DNA from: Bacteroidales bacterium
GTDB lineage: Bacteria; Bacteroidota; Bacteroidia; Bacteroidales; JAADGE01
DNA: 16,744 nucleotides
Assembly (NCBI GenBank): GCA_029934265.1
Contig: JAOZMN010000021.1
Coordinates: 1-16,744 of the forward strand
Direction of reading: 5' to 3'
Positions 7,842 to 14,718 of this stretch are shown in pieces. The position numbers and the translations under genes were made by a program. The notes below the pieces were generated by a model. It was given only the letters and a program-made list of their open reading frames with translations. It searched no databases and was not told the origin of the DNA. Every line of letters begins with the position of its first letter. Position 1 is the stretch's first letter.

Positions 7842-8693
7842 AGATTTTTCTTTAATTTTAATATCAATATCCGATGAAATTATAAACGGCTCGCCATCAA
7901 CATGGGCATATAATTTTTCTTTATTGAAAATTTTAAGCGATTTACATTTATGAATTTCGCAATATTTTGATTTTGCAATTTTCCCCGTAAATATTTTTTT
8001 TGCAATAATCGGTAAAAGTATAGTCGGAAATTTATTGATACTCACAGCTTCAAACCAAGCGTCCGTAATGGAAGAGTTTGGAGAAATTTTTGCATTAAAA
8101 CCATATTGTGAGCCATTTGCAACCGTAAAAATATAAGAATTTACATTATAATTTTTATTTTCAACAGCAAATTTTATCTGTTTTGCTTTCAGATTTTTAA
8201 GCGAAGTCATAAAAACTTTAAAATTTCCTCTGAAGCCTCTTTTTTCCAATTTCTCAATTTTATATCCCATTTCGGCATCGAAACCCACACCGCACAAATT
8301 GATAAAAAACATATCGTTAATTATCCCTGTATCAATTATTTGAGTATTAAATTTATTGATAATTTCAAAAGCTCTCGCCGGTTTCAAAGGAATTTTCAGA
8401 TGTCTTGCAAATCCGTTGCCCGAACCGGCAGGAATTAAACCGAAAACGACATCTGAATTCACCAGCGAACGCCCGACTTCGTTAATGGTACCGTCTCCGC
8501 CTACGGCAATAACAACGTCAAAAACTCCGATTGCTTTTTTACTTATTTCGATTGCGTGTTTGGCATATTCCGTATAAATTATTTGAGCTTTGAATTTATT
8601 AATATCCAATGCTTTATCTATAAGATTTTCTATTATTTTTTGCTTTCCGATACCGGAAAAAGGATTTATTATAAACAGTATTTTATGTTTCAT
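7821..8693 (-). CDS. Diacylglycerol kinase family lipid kinase (YegS/BmrU/DagK type)
   Basis: 290 aa, the family's normal size. It starts KILFIINPFSGIG, the NP-x-SG nucleotide-binding turn. The signature GGDGTINE is at 65-72, followed by IPAGSGNGFARHL at 87-99, and the C-terminal domain ends with HVDGEP. Members transfer phosphate from ATP to diacylglycerol, sphingoid bases or similar lipids at the cytoplasmic membrane face, feeding lipid recycling; the exact lipid is not readable. The ATG at 8693 is the first sensible start. A good Bacteroidota promoter is upstream at 8770-8800. The 3' end overlaps the converging SDR gene by 21 bp. Confidence 0.9.
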   Translation of the reverse strand: MKHKILFIINPFSGIGKQKIIENLIDKALDINKFKAQIIYTEYAKHAIEISKKAIGVFDVVIAVGGDGTINEVGRSLVNSDVVFGLIPAGSGNGFARHLKIPLKPARAFEIINKFNTQIIDTGIINDMFFINLCGVGFDAEMGYKIEKLEKRGFRGNFKVFMTSLKNLKAKQIKFAVENKNYNVNSYIFTVANGSQYGFNAKISPNSSITDAWFEAVSINKFPTILLPIIAKKIFTGKIAKSKYCEIHKCKSLKIFNKEKLYAHVDGEPFIISSDIDIKIKEKSLKVIVV

Positions 8694-8769
8694 CTTTTCA
8701 ATAGTTTTATTTGGCGTTTTTCATTGTGTTACAAATTATAAACAGATAAAAAACGCCTTTTATTTACTA

Positions 8770-8800
8770 CAAATTTAATATTTACATTCTTAATTACAAA
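8770..8800 (-). promoter_or_regulatory. Candidate promoter for the lipid kinase gene
   Basis: On the minus strand, TTTG (8800-8797), 19 bp, then TAAATTTG (8777-8770) match the Bacteroidota -33/-7 pattern (TTTG, about 19-21 bp, TAnnTTTG). The start codon is 76 bp downstream. The -33 box sits at the end of the T-run of the porin terminator, so terminator and promoter abut. Confidence 0.5.
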
Positions 8801-8804
8801 AAAA

Positions 8805-8829
8805 GAGACAAGACTAACAGTCTTGTCTC
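8805..8829 (-). terminator. Strong rho-independent terminator, probably bidirectional
   Basis: GAGACAAGACT-AAC-AGTCTTGTCTC is a perfect 11-bp stem with a 3-nt loop. On the minus strand it is followed by seven T, ideal for ending the porin transcript that stops at 8869. On the plus strand it is followed by AATA and a T-run, so read-through from the left would also be stopped. Confidence 0.9.
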
Positions 8830-8868
8830 AATATTTTTTTTACAAATATTAAAAATAGATTTGTAACT

Positions 8869-10116
8869 TTATTTGAAGAAATAATAAACAGAAGCAAGTA
8901 ATCTTAAATTATTTGCTGCTTTCAAATCTGTCGGAATACCTTTAATATCGGTATTTGTTCCATAGTTCGCAACAGTATATTCTCCCTCTACGGCAAAACG
9001 AACTTTACCGGAATTAAACATTATTCGAGGTGCTACTCTGTAAAGGCTTTCAATATTATTAACACCCAAACCGTATATCGGACCGACAACATCTTCGGCA
9101 GAACCAAGTTGTTTGGTATAACCTGCAAAAATTCCAAATTGAATTTTTTTACCGTTCGTATGAATATCTGTCCATGCAGAAATATTCGATAAAGGAGAGT
9201 ATTTTACAAAACCTTTAACTTTGTCGGTAGAATCCGTAACCGCAAAACCACTAATATTTAGAACGTCCGGAGTATTTTGTCCGAAAATTCCTTCCATTTT
9301 GATAGTTACAGGTGCAGTGTTAATTCTTAAAAATGCGATTCCGTTAAAACTTGTTACCGCTTCGCTTGTTGCATATCCTTGACCGGTTACCAGCTGTGGG
9401 ATAATTTTTTTGAAACTTCCACCTACACCGGTGAGAAATGATTTTTCTTTTGTGAAATGAATTTGAGCACTAATTTCCGGCATAGCCGAATTTCTTAAAT
9501 ATTCTCCTGTTGGTCCGACTGCTCCTCTGTTTGTATAATCTCTTTGAGATGCGGCAACGAGCATAAATTTCAAGTTGCCGGCTTTTTGCGTTAATCTGAT
9601 TTGCGGATTTCTTGCAAAAGGCTGTATCGGTGTGCCGGTATTGAAAGAAACAGTGCCGGGGAAACAGCCTGTTATAAACATCGGATTCCAATATTGACCG
9701 GTTAGTAATTCGGTATTAGTCCAATTTAATTTAATATAAGCGTGGCGAAGTCGCAAAAGATTTATATTATCGTTTGCTTGTGCGAAAAAATCACTTTCGA
9801 TTTTCGCTGAAGTTTTTGCTCCGAATGCGTCCGGACCGGTAATACCAAGCGTAACACGACTCTGCACGGAAAGAAAATTAAAATTTGATTTTGCATTAAT
9901 ATCATTTCCGTCTGCATCTTCCGACACGGCAGAGGGCCAAAGCAAAAAATGTCCTTCACGAGCAGCTACTGTTTTTCTTGTATCCCAAAAAAAGTCATTT
10001 TTGACAAAACCTGTAAGTTTAAGTTTCAGAGGTTTTTCTTCTTTTTTTGTATCTTCCTGTGCTAACACAAAAAACGGAATACAAAATACGAATAATAAAA
10101 GTATATTTTTTTTCAT
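8869..10116 (-). CDS. Outer-membrane porin (DcaP-like beta-barrel)
   Basis: I start at the ATG at 10116 rather than the upstream ATG at 10161 because MKKNILLLFVFCIPFFVLAQ is a clear Sec signal peptide, with cleavage likely after LAQ; the extra 15 residues would bury it. The mature protein is about 395 aa of alternating strands (LKLKLTGFVKNDFFWDT, VQSRVTLGITGP, AKIESDFFA, RHAYIKLNW) and ends in YYFFK, fitting a trimeric-porin-type barrel. The LxGFVKNDFFWDTR opening resembles DcaP-like and related Bacteroidota porins. It would let small solutes cross the outer membrane. It is the last gene of a minus-strand run that includes a sodium-solute symporter, so the porin may admit the same substrate; this is inference from context. 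A strong terminator follows. Confidence 0.75.
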   Translation of the reverse strand: MKKNILLLFVFCIPFFVLAQEDTKKEEKPLKLKLTGFVKNDFFWDTRKTVAAREGHFLLWPSAVSEDADGNDINAKSNFNFLSVQSRVTLGITGPDAFGAKTSAKIESDFFAQANDNINLLRLRHAYIKLNWTNTELLTGQYWNPMFITGCFPGTVSFNTGTPIQPFARNPQIRLTQKAGNLKFMLVAASQRDYTNRGAVGPTGEYLRNSAMPEISAQIHFTKEKSFLTGVGGSFKKIIPQLVTGQGYATSEAVTSFNGIAFLRINTAPVTIKMEGIFGQNTPDVLNISGFAVTDSTDKVKGFVKYSPLSNISAWTDIHTNGKKIQFGIFAGYTKQLGSAEDVVGPIYGLGVNNIESLYRVAPRIMFNSGKVRFAVEGEYTVANYGTNTDIKGIPTDLKAANNLRLLASVYYFFK

Positions 10117-10179
10117 TTTTACAAATATTAAAATTAAGTTTTTATTTTTAAATTTCAGCATTAGATGAACAACTCTATT

Positions 10180-10938
10180 CTACTTTTCTTGCGGGAACAA
10201 CTTCTCCAATATTGTACGCTTTCTTACAGGTTTTCCAAGTATGATATTTATATTATTTTCAGCTGTCAAATTATCTTCCCATAATTCAAGAGCTTTTTTG
10301 TAAGTTTTTAAAGCATTTTTCAGCTCGTTTTTGTGCCTTTGAACAATTCCGAGATTTGTATAACTTACAGATAATCGACGGGTTGTCTCTTTTTGAGCCG
10401 AAACAATATCTTTTATGCGTTTATTTATGTATTTTGGAATTTTGTCTTTCTCGAAAATATTATTTCCGGAATTATATACAGGTTCGATTATCGTTTTTAT
10501 TTCCGGTTCAGTTAAATTACTAAATTTTGACAGCCAATTTTCATAAATTTCAATAGATTTTTCGACATTTATTTTTGCAATATCCAACAATGAATCTTTA
10601 TTTGCATCAGTAGTCTCAAAAAGTGCAATAGTCAAATACAGAGCTGCTTTATTATTGTAAATCACACCTGTTTCATAAGAATATTTATAATCATCGTAAA
10701 GGTTATAAATATCATACATAGAATCCAATAAGCTAAATATTTCTTCGTATTTTTTATTATCGGCTAAATCATTATATCGTTTGTATTTTATTTTAGCTTC
10801 AATCACACGAGGGTCTTCGGCATCGTTAATATTGCCGTAATAAAACCAAGCAGTTGTTATTCCGGCAAAAACGATAATAGTCATTACGGAAATAACTATT
10901 ATCGTTCCTTTTTTTATTTTGAAAATATTTTTTAACAT
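10180..10938 (-). CDS. Membrane-anchored tetratricopeptide-repeat protein, role unknown
   Basis: 252 aa. One membrane segment near the N-terminus (about 13-35, GTIIVISVMTIIVFAGITTAWFYY by residue type) is preceded by positive residues, so the bulk probably faces the periplasm. The remainder is helical, and the C-terminal part (RRLSVSYTNLGIVQRHKNELKNALKTYKKALEL) fits a TPR helix pair. TPR proteins act as scaffolds for partners. It lies between the symporter and the porin genes, 93 bp after the former and 63 bp before the porin start used here, and is likely in the same transcript. I do not recognise a named family. Confidence 0.7.
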   Translation of the reverse strand: MLKNIFKIKKGTIIVISVMTIIVFAGITTAWFYYGNINDAEDPRVIEAKIKYKRYNDLADNKKYEEIFSLLDSMYDIYNLYDDYKYSYETGVIYNNKAALYLTIALFETTDANKDSLLDIAKINVEKSIEIYENWLSKFSNLTEPEIKTIIEPVYNSGNNIFEKDKIPKYINKRIKDIVSAQKETTRRLSVSYTNLGIVQRHKNELKNALKTYKKALELWEDNLTAENNINIILGKPVRKRTILEKLFPQEK

Positions 10939-10972
10939 TTTCGAATAAAGTTTGCACCCTGTTTTTATGACG

Positions 10973-11035
10973 ATTAAAAAAGTGCTTGCGTGTATTGAAA
11001 AAATGCTTATTAGTATTAAAAAAAATCAAGTTTAA
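10973..11035. repeat. Three imperfect 21-bp tandem units in the symporter-TPR gap
   Basis: Units start ATTAAAAAAGTGCTTGCGTGT (10973), ATTGAAAAAATGCTTATTAGT (10994) and ATTAAAAAAAATCAAG (11015), the third degenerate and running into the symporter stop. They give an accidental minus-strand heptapeptide repeat (FFNTNKH/FFNTRKH). I see no coding evidence for it. Confidence 0.5.
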
Positions 11036-12696
11036 CTGTGAACTTTTTCCACTAAGAATTTTCTTATTTCCAAAGGTGTTTTTTCTGTTGATTTAGAAAC
11101 TAAAATATTTGTGAGTATTGCAAGAGGTGCACCTATCCAAGCAAAATACCATGCTCCGAGCCAATAATTTATAAATTCATGTGCTGGTAATGCCAAGTTA
11201 AATTTTCCGGCAATAAAATATGTAATCGCAATCAGCGAAATTCCACCTCCAACGATAAGTCCCCATGTTGCACCTTTCCGATTTGAACCGCTCCACCATA
11301 TTCCAAGTAAAAATAAAGGAAAAATTGTACAGCCGGCAAGCGAAAACGCCACCGCAACAAGCTGTCCTATCAAAGCCAATTTCAATAAAGCAATTAATGA
11401 AACAATAATTGTCATTAAAATAGTAGCAAGACGAGCCATACGCAGTTGTTTTTCCGGCGAGCAAGAAGGATTTATAACTTTTACATATAAATCGTGTGAA
11501 AATGCAGATGCTCCGGCAACAAGTAATCCGGACACGGTGGAAAAAGCGGCAGAAACTCCGCCGGCTGCAAGTAATCCGACTATAAGCGGGTGAATATTAC
11601 CAAGTTGTGCCGTATAAACAACAATAGCGTCTTTGGATAGTTTCCCTATTTCTGGACTTGAAGAAAGTATAGTTCCGAGTGCTGAATAAACCGGTGCACT
11701 CCAATAAAGAATACATATAAAAAACAATCCCCAAACTACCGACCAGCGTGCATCTCGAACTTTCGGAACAACATAAAAACGTTGAATTACGTGTGGAAGT
11801 CCGGCAGTTCCGACCATTAGAGAAAAAGAAATTGCCATAAATTGAAAAAATGTTTGTCCGGAAGATGGATCCCAAGGCATTGCATATTCAGGACTCGGCA
11901 TTATTGCAAAATCATTTCCGAAAGAATTTATAAGTCCGGGAACTTCCGGTGCAGGTATTCCTGTTACTATATCGCTGACAATCGAACCATAACCGGCTTG
12001 TGGCAATAACCAAAAATAATCAAATTTGTATGTCAATAAAAATAAAGGTATTAGAAATGAAATTATGATTATTACATATTGTATCTGCATATTTTTTGTA
12101 ACTCCCAACATTCCGGAAATTAGCGTATAAGTAAGTACTACAGAACCTCCGATAACAACTGCAAGTGCATAAGGGACACCAAGTATCCATTTGAATAACA
12201 AGCCGATACCTCCGAATTGTCCGACGCAATAAGCTATTGAAATTAAAATTGCAACTATTGCTCCGGCAATGCGAAGCGGTTTGGAATAATATCTGTCTCC
12301 GATAAAATCAGCGGCAGTATATTTTCCGTATTTCCGAATCTGCCCTGCCATCAGAATAAGTAACAGAACGTATCCGCCTGTCCAACCGATGACATAAGCT
12401 AAGCCATGATAACCGGATCCATACATCAAAGCTGCCATTCCGAGAAATGAAGCAGCACTCATCCAGTTGGAAGCGATTGCCATTCCTGAGCCTATTTTTG
12501 ATATTTTCCGTCCCGCCGCAAAAAAATCGTTTGTATCTTTGGCTTTGAAAAATATCCCGACCGTTACGAATAATACTAAAATTGTAAGTAATATTATTGC
12601 CGGTCCCATTTTGAAACCGCCTTCAAGTTCGGTTGATGAAGAGGCAAAAATCAAAGTCGGACTCAATAATGCTAATGTTAATAATATTTTTTTCAT
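11032..12696 (-). CDS. Sodium:solute symporter large subunit (ActP/VC_2705-type SSF)
   Basis: 554 aa, polytopic, with roughly 13 membrane helices after an N-terminal signal-like segment (MKKILLTLALLSPTLIFAS). Family landmarks include the FFAAGRKI loop, GMAIASNWMSAASFLGMAALMYGSG, and AAGGVSAAFSTVSGLLVAGASAFSHDLY, all typical of the sodium/solute symporter (SSF) family near acetate permease ActP. SSF proteins bring in a solute, often acetate or other monocarboxylates in this branch, with Na+ across the inner membrane. The gene directly upstream encodes the matching small subunit, which points to the two-subunit VC_2705 subfamily rather than stand-alone ActP. The actual substrate is not determined by the sequence. 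There is no internal promoter in the 71-bp gap before it. Confidence 0.88.
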   Translation of the reverse strand: MKKILLTLALLSPTLIFASSSTELEGGFKMGPAIILLTILVLFVTVGIFFKAKDTNDFFAAGRKISKIGSGMAIASNWMSAASFLGMAALMYGSGYHGLAYVIGWTGGYVLLLILMAGQIRKYGKYTAADFIGDRYYSKPLRIAGAIVAILISIAYCVGQFGGIGLLFKWILGVPYALAVVIGGSVVLTYTLISGMLGVTKNMQIQYVIIIISFLIPLFLLTYKFDYFWLLPQAGYGSIVSDIVTGIPAPEVPGLINSFGNDFAIMPSPEYAMPWDPSSGQTFFQFMAISFSLMVGTAGLPHVIQRFYVVPKVRDARWSVVWGLFFICILYWSAPVYSALGTILSSSPEIGKLSKDAIVVYTAQLGNIHPLIVGLLAAGGVSAAFSTVSGLLVAGASAFSHDLYVKVINPSCSPEKQLRMARLATILMTIIVSLIALLKLALIGQLVAVAFSLAGCTIFPLFLLGIWWSGSNRKGATWGLIVGGGISLIAITYFIAGKFNLALPAHEFINYWLGAWYFAWIGAPLAILTNILVSKSTEKTPLEIRKFLVEKVHS

Positions 12697-12767
12697 GCTT
12701 TATATACCTTAATTTGTGAAATTTTGAAATTGAAAATTTTATTAATTTACAGAATATTCTCCTGTTT

Positions 12768-13511
12768 TTACTCTTCGACTATTCCCATTTTTTTCATGTT
12801 TACGTCTATTGCGATACAATAATAAAGACATAATCCGACAAAAAGTATTAATAAAAATACTGCAGTATAGAAATAGTGGAAGGGAAAACCAATAAATTTA
12901 AAATCGGTTATAAATGACTGATTATGAATCAAATACTTTTTCATTACCAATCCTGTCTTATCAAAATCAGGCTCTTGTGATTTTGCGAAAGCAAGTTCGG
13001 ATACTAATAATTTTGCTTTAAGAGTATAAGCCTTGACACCAATATATTTTCCGGCAATATCGGCAAGTTCTTTTTTTAGTTTCGGATAATTCGGGTCGCT
13101 TGTTTTTTGGGATTTGAAATTGTCTAACTTTGCGATAAAACCGGCTTTGTCGGTTTCCGGAACAAGCTCAAAAACAACTCTATTGACTGCTGCATTTAAG
13201 ATTTCTTTATCTTTCTCGGCAACGGTAATTTTTCCGAGAACAGACAATAAAGATTGTACAAATACTTGTTTATCTTTGTTGTCAGCATTTCCGTTTTTTA
13301 AATTATCACGAACAGATTTATATTCCGTATATGCTTTTTCCGGAGTCTGTTTTTCTACTATTTTTAATAAAATTTGAAAACCGAATATCGAAATTGCCCA
13401 GATAAGAACTAAGGTAACAATTAAATTTCGATTAAATTTAGCCACTTTAGTCGTAGGCTTGAAGAAACTGATATTGTATTCTTCATTGTTTGTTTTATCA
13501 TTATTTTCCAT
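12768..13511 (-). CDS. Symporter small subunit (DUF4212-like) with a large extra periplasmic domain
   Basis: 247 aa with two membrane helices, about 29-50 (RNLIVTLVLIWAISIFGF) and about 210-236 (FPFHYFYTAVFLLILFVGLCLYYCI). The first helix, then IGFPFHYFYTAVFLL and the tail D-x-N-x-K-K-x-GI, match the small DUF4212 protein that pairs with VC_2705-type symporters. That family is normally about 80 aa with a short loop between the helices. Here about 150 residues (52-203), Lys-rich and mainly helical by eye, separate them and should lie in the periplasm. It heads the minus-strand transport run. An inverted repeat upstream ends inside the ATG. No signal peptide is needed: the first helix would act as anchor. 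Confidence 0.7.
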   Translation of the reverse strand: MENNDKTNNEEYNISFFKPTTKVAKFNRNLIVTLVLIWAISIFGFQILLKIVEKQTPEKAYTEYKSVRDNLKNGNADNKDKQVFVQSLLSVLGKITVAEKDKEILNAAVNRVVFELVPETDKAGFIAKLDNFKSQKTSDPNYPKLKKELADIAGKYIGVKAYTLKAKLLVSELAFAKSQEPDFDKTGLVMKKYLIHNQSFITDFKFIGFPFHYFYTAVFLLILFVGLCLYYCIAIDVNMKKMGIVEE

Positions 13512-13550
13512 AGTTGTAATATTAATTTTCGGTAAAAATATTACAACTAT
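13510..13550 (-). promoter_or_regulatory. Perfect 14-bp inverted repeat covering the start codon of the transport run
   Basis: ATAGTTGTAATATT (13510-13523) and AATATTACAACTAT (13537-13550) are exact reverse complements with a 13-bp loop. On the minus-strand mRNA the 3' arm ends with the AT of the ATG at 13511. In RNA it would hide the start codon and ribosome-binding region; as DNA it could be an operator for a dimeric regulator. A TATATATATATT run lies just upstream, and GATATTTG (13574-13567) is a near -7 match. Confidence 0.5.
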
Positions 13551-13628
13551 ATATATATTATTATGACAAATATCAGTTTAAAGAAATTATGCTTTATAAC
13601 ATATTAAAATAAAACCTTGAGCTATACT

Positions 13629-13762
13629 TGAGTTCGGTATAAAAAGACCCTTAGGGTTTGATTTAACAAAATTCAACAGTATCCAAATACTTGATTTGCA
13701 GTCTATTACCAAAAACCCTAAGGGTCTGATTTCGAGAAAATCTACTTTTTAGACTGAACTCA
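13629..13762 (+). mobile_element. MITE-like inverted-repeat element, copy 3 (134 bp)
   Basis: The left 43 bp and the terminal and inner repeat arms are identical to the other two copies, while the central loop is clearly diverged and 1 bp longer. TACT flanks it on both sides (13625-13628 and 13763-13766), a perfect 4-bp candidate target duplication. It lies just downstream of the HMG-CoA-lyase-family gene stop and upstream of the transport run. The remainder of 13551-13628 is A/T-rich without a gene. Confidence 0.8.
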
Positions 13763-13781
13763 TACTTTTAAATTATACAGA

Positions 13782-14642
13782 TTAAAAACAACTTTGCGGG
13801 AAAGTAGAAAATACTTTATTTTGTGCCAAAGTAAAACTTTCACCGTTTATTCCGGTTTTAACACCTTTATTTTCAAGAAATTCTAATAACTTTTCGGTAG
13901 GTAAATTCCCCGTCAAATCATCATCTGCCATAGGGCAACCGCCAAGTCCTCTTATTGCGGTGTCAAAACGTCGGCAACCGTTGCTGTAAGCGGCTTCGAG
14001 ATTTTCAGATAAATGTTTGCCGTTTGTATGAAGATGAAGCCCAAACTCAACATTGTCGTATTTTTGTGTCATTTCATTAAATATTAAAGAAATGTCTTCT
14101 TTTTTTGCACTTCCTACGGTATCGGAAAGTGCTATTATTTTTACACCTTGTTTGTAAAGTTGTTCTGAATATTTTGCAGTTATTTCATTGTTCCACTTGT
14201 CTCCATAAGGGTTTCCGAAAGCCATTGAAATATAAATAACCGGTATTTTATTATTTTTATCACAAATATTTATAATTTCATCAAGCTGTTTTGTCGATTT
14301 TTCTATTGAAGAGTTTATATTTCTTTTCAAAAAAGTTTCTGAAATCGAAAAAGGAAAACCAATATAATCAATTTCTTCAAAATTTACGGCATCGTTTGCT
14401 CCTCTTGCATTTCCGACTATTGCAAGCAGTTTTGTATTTGTATCCGAAATCTGCAATCCTGCAAGAACTTCCGCTGTATCTCGCAGTTGCGGAATTGCTT
14501 TGGGCGATACAAAACTACCGAAATCTATAGTGTCAAATCCAACTTTAAGTAAACTGTTTATATAACTTATTTTCAAATCGGTAGGAATAAATTCTTTTAC
14601 CCCTTGCATAGCATCTCTCGGTGCTTCAATTATTTTTATCAT
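13782..14642 (-). CDS. Hydroxymethylglutaryl-CoA lyase family enzyme
   Basis: I use the ATG at 14642 (MIKIIEAPRDAMQG). The ATG at 14696 would translate through a terminator hairpin and add 18 residues unlike the family. The protein is 286 aa, a DRE-TIM barrel lyase. Expected residues are present: R9-D10 in APRD, metal ligands H203 and H205 in LHLHTN, the catalytic cysteine C236 in the signature GLGGCP, and N246 in GN. Human HMG-CoA lyase has GGCPYAPGASGN; here it is GGCPMADDDLTGN, one residue longer and more acidic. The reaction would be cleavage of HMG-CoA to acetoacetate and acetyl-CoA (leucine breakdown), but related DRE-TIM lyases with other acyl-CoA substrates cannot be excluded. Confidence 0.8.
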   Translation of the reverse strand: MIKIIEAPRDAMQGVKEFIPTDLKISYINSLLKVGFDTIDFGSFVSPKAIPQLRDTAEVLAGLQISDTNTKLLAIVGNARGANDAVNFEEIDYIGFPFSISETFLKRNINSSIEKSTKQLDEIINICDKNNKIPVIYISMAFGNPYGDKWNNEITAKYSEQLYKQGVKIIALSDTVGSAKKEDISLIFNEMTQKYDNVEFGLHLHTNGKHLSENLEAAYSNGCRRFDTAIRGLGGCPMADDDLTGNLPTEKLLEFLENKGVKTGINGESFTLAQNKVFSTFPQSCF

Positions 14643-14660
14643 AAATTCTATATTAAAAAA

Positions 14661-14692
14661 ATAATGAACAGCTATCGGCAACTGTTCATTAT
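14661..14692 (-). terminator. Terminator hairpin after argS, with an overlapping alternative hairpin
   Basis: ATAATGAACAG (14661-14671) and CTGTTCATTAT (14682-14692) form a perfect 11-bp stem with a 10-nt loop. On the minus strand seven T follow, so it fits termination of argS. CGGCAA (14676-14681) and TTGCCG (14710-14715) can pair instead, with ATTAT/ATAAT inside, and would block the terminator stem. The 76-bp gap thus has two mutually exclusive folds just before the lyase start. Confidence 0.65.
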
Positions 14693-14718
14693 TCATTGAT
14701 AATTGTTAATTGCCGAAT

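Noticed and set aside
10826..11029. Minus-strand 67-aa reading frame with heptad repeats
   Set aside because: It overlaps the TPR gene in another frame, and its repeats come from the 21-bp noncoding tandem units.
13549..13562. TATATATATATT run as a promoter
   Set aside because: Simple A/T repeat; lacks TAnnTTTG and a spaced TTTG.
1988..13762. CRISPR array or integron sites from the three repeated elements
   Set aside because: Copies are kilobases apart with internal inverted repeats and 4-bp duplications; no spacers, cas genes or integrase.
14643..14696. N-terminal extension of the HMG-CoA lyase-family gene to the ATG at 14696
   Set aside because: It would translate the argS terminator hairpin, and the family starts near IEAPRD; the ATG at 14642 fits.
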